Shown one piece after another: positions 59,801 to 64,000 of a DNA stretch of 64,000 bases; within the stretch, counting starts at the first letter, position 1; each line of letters starts with the position of its first letter. Made by a program: the position numbers and the translations under genes. The notes beneath the pieces are model-generated. The model worked only from the letters and a program-made list of their open reading frames with translations. It searched no databases and was not told the DNA's origin. Source of the stretch: Epiperipatus broadwayi (taxonomy: Eukaryota > Onychophora > Udeonychophora > Euonychophora > Peripatidae); assembly GCA_028023455.1 (NCBI GenBank), contig JAQFVV010006274.1:1056001-1120000 (forward strand), given 5' to 3'.

Positions 59801-61074
59801 CTTTCTGGGTATCAACTCTAAGAAACATCATTGAAAGATCTGTCGTCACTATATTTTACTGTATTCCCACACATTCTGTTTTAATTGAGCTGTCATTGAA
59901 CTGACTTTTCATCATCTTTATTATTTTATATCTTACTATATATAATCTTTTTAAGTGGTTGACTTACATACTATTTTATGCAATTTAACCATTAGTTGTG
60001 TTTTTCATTATTCAAATTCAATTTGAAAAAAAAAATAAAATTGTAATGAATGATGTTTATATTTTATAATTTTTGTTATTGAAATTATCAAATCATAATA
60101 TTAATATGACATTTGCTGCCCTCCAAAATGGATGCTTTATATTTAATAGAATGGGTCCTGACTTTGTATGATAGTAGACTTCATAGGCCATCATAGTGGG
60201 TGAAAATGTGTATCTAAGATTACTAAATTTTTAGACTTCCACTCCGATCTCATTCCTTAGAGATGACTTATTAGCATCCAAACTTACATCTACAATCTAC
60301 CTGTATACTCATATCTTTTCTCTTTATTTAACTTCCATTGATCCCAGAATTCGAGCTTAGGGAGAATACATATAATATCTGCTCAGGGAATATCAATATT
60401 ACTATCATTAATGTGCGAGCATGTGATAAATTGAAAACTGTATAATAAAAAAATACTAATGACAGTCTTTAATTTAAAATCATATATTTAACAAATTTAT
60501 TCATAAATAACATAATTTAGGCAATGTGATTATGACAAAAGTAAATATGTTTAAATATCGATAAATAATCTTTGATTTTTATAGTTAATATTTATTAATC
60601 CCATCCCTCTTTCCCTTCAAAGAATAATCATTCAATATCAGTACTAACAATAAATATGAAAATTTATTATGTTTACACTTGTTTGTTAATTAAGACTATT
60701 AAAACTGTAATTTATTGTCTCCAATAAGTTTATTGATTATTTCACAGTAATAACGTGGTGGTGGCATGTAATTCCCTTTCTACTATGATATGTTTCTAGA
60801 AAGATGGGTAAGACCATTCATGCTAGAGATAAATATACTGAAAAACAAATAAATAAATGATAAAATGATTAGTATTAAATAACAAATAACACTGTACCTA
60901 TACAAGTGTTGGCATTAAATGTGTAAGAATGTAAGATTTTACCTTTCACCCTGGTGATCATTGAAATTCATCTGCAAGCAAGTTCACACATCAATGATCC
61001 TGTATTTTATTTCAATTTAAAAATAAAGCTAATAATGCTTTTTTACTTTTCTAACATATTATACCCTCTTCAGC
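59801..61074. other. Intergenic sequence, perhaps the leader of the ORF1-like relic
   Basis: 60070-60440 is somewhat richer in G+C and could be the 5' region of the minus-strand relic. No further gene seen. Confidence 0.3.
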
Positions 61075-61220
61075 CTTGAAACAGTATATTCTGTCTCTCA
61101 TAACTGTTTCACCTATTTTTCCTTATAGTTTCATTTGTGCTGGATTTAAACCCTTTCTGAGTACATGTGTATAAGCACCAAGAGTTATATAGGCATCCTC
61201 ACACATATATATGTGGACAA
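61075..61220 (-). repeat. Dispersed short repeat family, copy 4 (inverted)
   Basis: On the minus strand: tgtactcagaaagggtttaaa, ccagcacaaatgaaac, aaaaataggtgaaacag, then gacagaatatactgtttcaa. The best preserved member, together with copy 2. Confidence 0.55.
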
Positions 61221-61767
61221 ATGACTACGATATCATCAGTTTATATATGTGTGTACATTTTATTTTAAAATAGTATATTTTGTATTATAGATTTTATTTT
61301 GTTAAAAAGAGTATTTTATTTTACATTTGAAATTGGTGTATGTAGACCTGGTTTACACATGACTGTGTTATATATAGAGTAATATTGTTAAAAGTTATAA
61401 TGATACTTAATTTTATCCTTAAATAATTTGTAAATAAAAGCCAAGCTGGGCACACCTTTTTTAACATAGCTAGATGAGGTAATTTACATTTTTGCAAAGT
61501 AATAATATTTTTCCAAAAATATGATTTTTGTAAACAAAATTAAGTCATTAGGGATTTAAAATAGTCAAGTTTGTTAAAACATCGTGTTAAAAATTAACAG
61601 GAGGGTTTAAATAAATTAAGTTATAAAATTTCAGAGGGTGTTAATTGATTCTCAAGAAGTAAAGTCTTGTTGACAGCAAGGTGTTCTAATCCTTGAATTG
61701 TATAAATAGGCCATATTTCTTACTCTAAATATTTTATTCTATAATTGTTTTTAGAAGCGTTGCTTAC
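61221..61767. other. A+T-rich sequence, probable intron
   Basis: If the exon at 61768-61913 is real, this begins its downstream intron. Nothing else recognised. Confidence 0.35.
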
Positions 61768-61913
61768 CAGAATCCATGACAGTTTTCAGTGACATGTCTG
61801 GCTAGGCGAACATAGGTTTGCCACTTCTCTGGTGAGAGATGGCAATTTCTGTTCACCACTACATGACCTGATGGCATGGTTATCACAGAGAGGGGAAGCT
61901 TTCCAGCAGCCAA
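61768..61913 (-). CDS. Candidate internal exon of an unrecognised minus-strand gene
   Basis: 146 bp between an acceptor with pyrimidine tract (tgtcttcttacag, AG at 61914-61915) and a donor (TTCTG then GTAAGC, 61767-61762). One frame is open throughout and the other two contain stops. The peptide LAAGKLPLSVITMPSGHVVV, followed further on by LSPEKWQTYVRLARHVTENC, has ordinary globular composition unlike the A+T-driven spurious frames around it. It enters in phase 0 and leaves two bases. The family was not recognised. G+C is also raised just upstream (61920-62000), so a conserved repeat fragment is an alternative. Confidence 0.45.
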
Positions 61914-62199
61914 CTGTAAGAAGACATCTTAATCTAAACCACCTTTCCCGAGGAGAGTGCCACTACACCCGCAGTCTGATGTGCCTGCATTATAAGCTAC
62001 AACCAAGAATATCAGTAATATTTTTTTCAAAGATTGCAGTGCTCTATAATTTAATCTTTAAATCTGTAATTTTAATATTAAGCTAGCCTTCATAAAACTA
62101 TTAAATTACATCATTTATATAGTAAAACTAAATAAAACTTGCCTGAATTCATCTTTATAAAGTAAAATAATTTATTCTTTTAATCTGTAAATAACTGCA
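61914..62199. other. Intronic or flanking sequence
   Basis: The first 80 bp are G+C-richer and contain minus-strand open codons before a TAA. The rest is A+T-rich. Confidence 0.3.
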
Positions 62200-63780
62200 A
62201 TCAGTTATGACTTAAATTTCTTAAAACTGCGAGCATGCCTAGATTTATTGTTTTAACTATTTTATCTGAATTTATTGTATATGTTATAATATACCAATAT
62301 TTTGAAACAGCGAATACTAATTATTAATGAACTTTCAACAGAGATGATTAAAATCTCCATTTTAAATATTTTAAGAATGCTACTTCGCATATTGAATCGC
62401 TGCTTCAAAATCCTATATTAATAGATAATCGATCGCTATGCATACTAATTATTAATGAACTTTCAACAGAGATGATTAAAATCTCCATTTTAAATATTTT
62501 AAGAATGCTAATTCGCATAAATGATTAAAATCTCCATTTTAAATATTTTAAGAATGCTACTTCGCACATTGAATCGCTGTTTTAAAATTCTATATTAATA
62601 GATAATCGATCACTATGCACTCATTATTATCATTATATTATTGATTTTATAAATTGCACTATATTTCGTGAGGGTTTGCTTAGTCAGTTATTATAACTTA
62701 AGATTTACGAGATCTGCTGGTTAGAAGTGATGCGATAGCTAGAGATGATATAAAATATATTTGTTAATGTTTATTAATACCCATCAAATATACATTCCCT
62801 CCTTAATTACAAATATATATATATATATACAGATTCAGTATTTTAACTTAGGTTATAATTTAATTTAAGGTCTTTTTGTTAGCATAATTATAATGTTAGT
62901 TTAAGAATTGGGTTATGTTTGTTTGGCAGATAGAAGCTGTCTGTTTTTAGGCACAGTTAATTATATGTATACATATCGGTATTTTGTATGCATGTTGTGA
63001 GTGTGTCTTTATGAAGTACACATTTGTATGTTTACGCTTTGCTGCACATTTTAAAATGGGTTCATGGTGACCAGCCACCCCATGTTTTATTTTGGATATG
63101 GCTCTTTTTATTAGAACTGGAACACGAGGGTCCAGACCATGTTTATAAAGCCAATCTGAGTTTTTGAACTTACCTGTTCATATATTAATTGTAGCAAATC
63201 ATCTGGTCTCAGAGCACCAAGCATTTGATGCTGAAACTCTTGAATAATTACTCACATTGGAGATTTATTTCTTAGTATTTTATGTAGCCCCATAGATATG
63301 TATGTGGATCTAAAAGTAACCAGTTCTTTTTTTTGTTTATTAATTAATTATTAAGTATTAGTCTGAAAAATCTTGGTTACCTAGTTAAATATGCATTATC
63401 TTGAGTTTATTTATTCGCTTGCACTCTTAATATATATAATGGCCATCTTAGAGCTATATGTAGTCATCTCAGCTAGGCTATTATCCTGTAACATTCATAA
63501 ACCATGCACAATACAATGGGCATATTACATGATTATAGGGATGATTTATTAACCATATCTATACCTATTTTAATATGTTAAGATGAGACTGCTGTATTGC
63601 TCATCCGTGATGTAAATGCCTGCATGTGTTGATCCCACATACTTAACACTATATAATCCTTGTCATCATCTTTTACTCGATTTTATGTTATTGTTTTAAT
63701 AAAGCTTTTTAAAATATAAAACTTGATCCATATATTTTTGCTCATATAGTTCTATTTCAATCCAATCCATATTATTTTAT
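62200..63780 (-). mobile_element. Long LTR-like repeat, family member E, inverted and truncated
   Basis: Its reverse complement aligns with copy C: gtttcagcatcaaatgcttggtg (63234-63212), then ggaccctcgtgttccagtt (63138-63120), then taattaactgtgcctaaaaac (near 62960), then the aggagggaatgtat block (62797). The TGTAAC start is not present, so the 5' part is missing. The far end carries its own tandem duplications. Confidence 0.55.
62314..62640. repeat. Nested tandem duplications in LTR copy E
   Basis: A 128-bp unit starts atactaattattaatgaac at 62314 and 62442. A shorter unit, atgattaaaatctccatttt, recurs at 62344, 62472 and 62521. The latter gives a partial third unit 49 bp after the second. 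Confidence 0.85.
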
Positions 63781-63814
63781 TCCAAATTCTTTAATGATTT
63801 TACATGCTAATATA

Positions 63815-63900
63815 CCTGATTGTTGTTAAGTTTATTAATATGGTAAGTTGTGTATGCCTGATTGTTGTTAAGTTTATTAGTATGGTAAGTTGTGTATTTC
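63815..63900. repeat. 42-bp tandem duplication
   Basis: cctgattgttgttaagttta starts at 63815 and 63857. The units differ at about one base. Each unit holds TTTATT, i.e. AATAAA on the minus strand. Confidence 0.9.
63831..63878 (-). promoter_or_regulatory. Two AATAAA poly(A) signals
   Basis: AATAAA on the minus strand at 63878-63873 and 63836-63831. These are 34 and 76 bases beyond the stop codon of the terminal exon at 63912. Duplicated by the 42-bp tandem repeat. Confidence 0.45.
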
Positions 63901-63911
63901 AACCCATTAAG

Positions 63912-64000
63912 TTAATTGTTAGCCAGCCCTGAAGCTTCATGTTTCTCCCTGTTCTGAGCCAGCTTGCAGATATCCTCAGAAATGTTATTCACAAGGTGTG
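63912..64000 (-). CDS. Candidate terminal exon entering from the right edge
   Basis: Open on the minus strand from the window edge to a TAA at 63914-63912: HLVNNISEDICKLAQNREKH and then a short tail ending GLANN. The composition is charged and helix-like, unlike A+T-driven frames. Stop and poly(A) signals in the right order support a C-terminal exon of a gene lying mainly beyond 64000. It was not recognised. The other two frames contain stops. Confidence 0.45.
   Translation of the reverse strand, partial: HLVNNISEDICKLAQNREKHEASGLANN

Overview
This is a strongly A+T-rich stretch of an animal nuclear genome. It is dominated by decayed transposable elements, with very little host coding sequence. 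There are no operons, bacterial promoters or CRISPR arrays. The mix of elements (Penelope-like, RTE and Tx1/L1-like LINEs, Merlin, Tigger/pogo, a SPIN-like hAT, a tRNA-derived SINE and long LTRs beginning TGTAAC), the extreme A+T bias and the many TA/GT microsatellites fit an invertebrate with large introns. A mollusc is plausible, but the species cannot be fixed from the sequence.

Layout. 0-2.4 kb: a decayed coiled-coil reading frame on the minus strand. 2.7-4.0 kb: degenerate repeats with polypurine ends. 4.0-6.5 kb: copy A of a long LTR-like family whose other copies are B (22.3-23.6), C (37.8-42.0), D (49.2-51.2) and E (62.2-63.8, inverted). 8-13 kb: relic of an APE-type LINE. 13.9-15.5 kb: relic of an RTE LINE. 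16.9 kb: SINE. 17.7-21.6 kb: head-to-tail Penelope-like elements with GIY-YIG domains and degenerate hammerhead-ribozyme-like motifs. 26.26-28.36 kb: an end-to-end Tigger element with TA duplications. 31.9 kb: a 170-bp SPIN-like hAT with an 8-bp target duplication. 38.16-40.13 kb: an end-to-end Merlin element nested inside LTR copy C. 46.0-47.0 kb: a TA-flanked mariner/pogo-type nonautonomous element. 52.3-56.4 kb: a foldback-like structure about 4.15 kb long, with arms near 2 kb, tandem arrays at the outer ends and an embedded near-perfect palindrome. 57.7-59.8 kb: further LINE relics.

Host genes. Three places on the minus strand look like host coding sequence. The first is a terminal exon entering from the right edge (63912-64000) with stop and AATAAA signals. 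The second is an internal-looking exon at 61768-61913 with an acceptor and a donor. The third is a phase-compatible group of short candidate exons at 33.2-34.2 kb. None of the peptides was recognised. If the second and third belong to one gene, a roughly 28-kb intron holds most of the right-hand repeats.

None of the transposon genes is intact. The Penelope gene has one stop and one A-run frameshift. The Tigger transposase has lost its third catalytic Asp. The Merlin transposase has Glu where the second Asp is expected, plus stops and frameshifts. The most unusual structures are the foldback region with CTCF-like motifs facing each other at its ends, the SPIN-like element in what appears to be an invertebrate, and the hammerhead-like motifs repeated at each Penelope 3' end.
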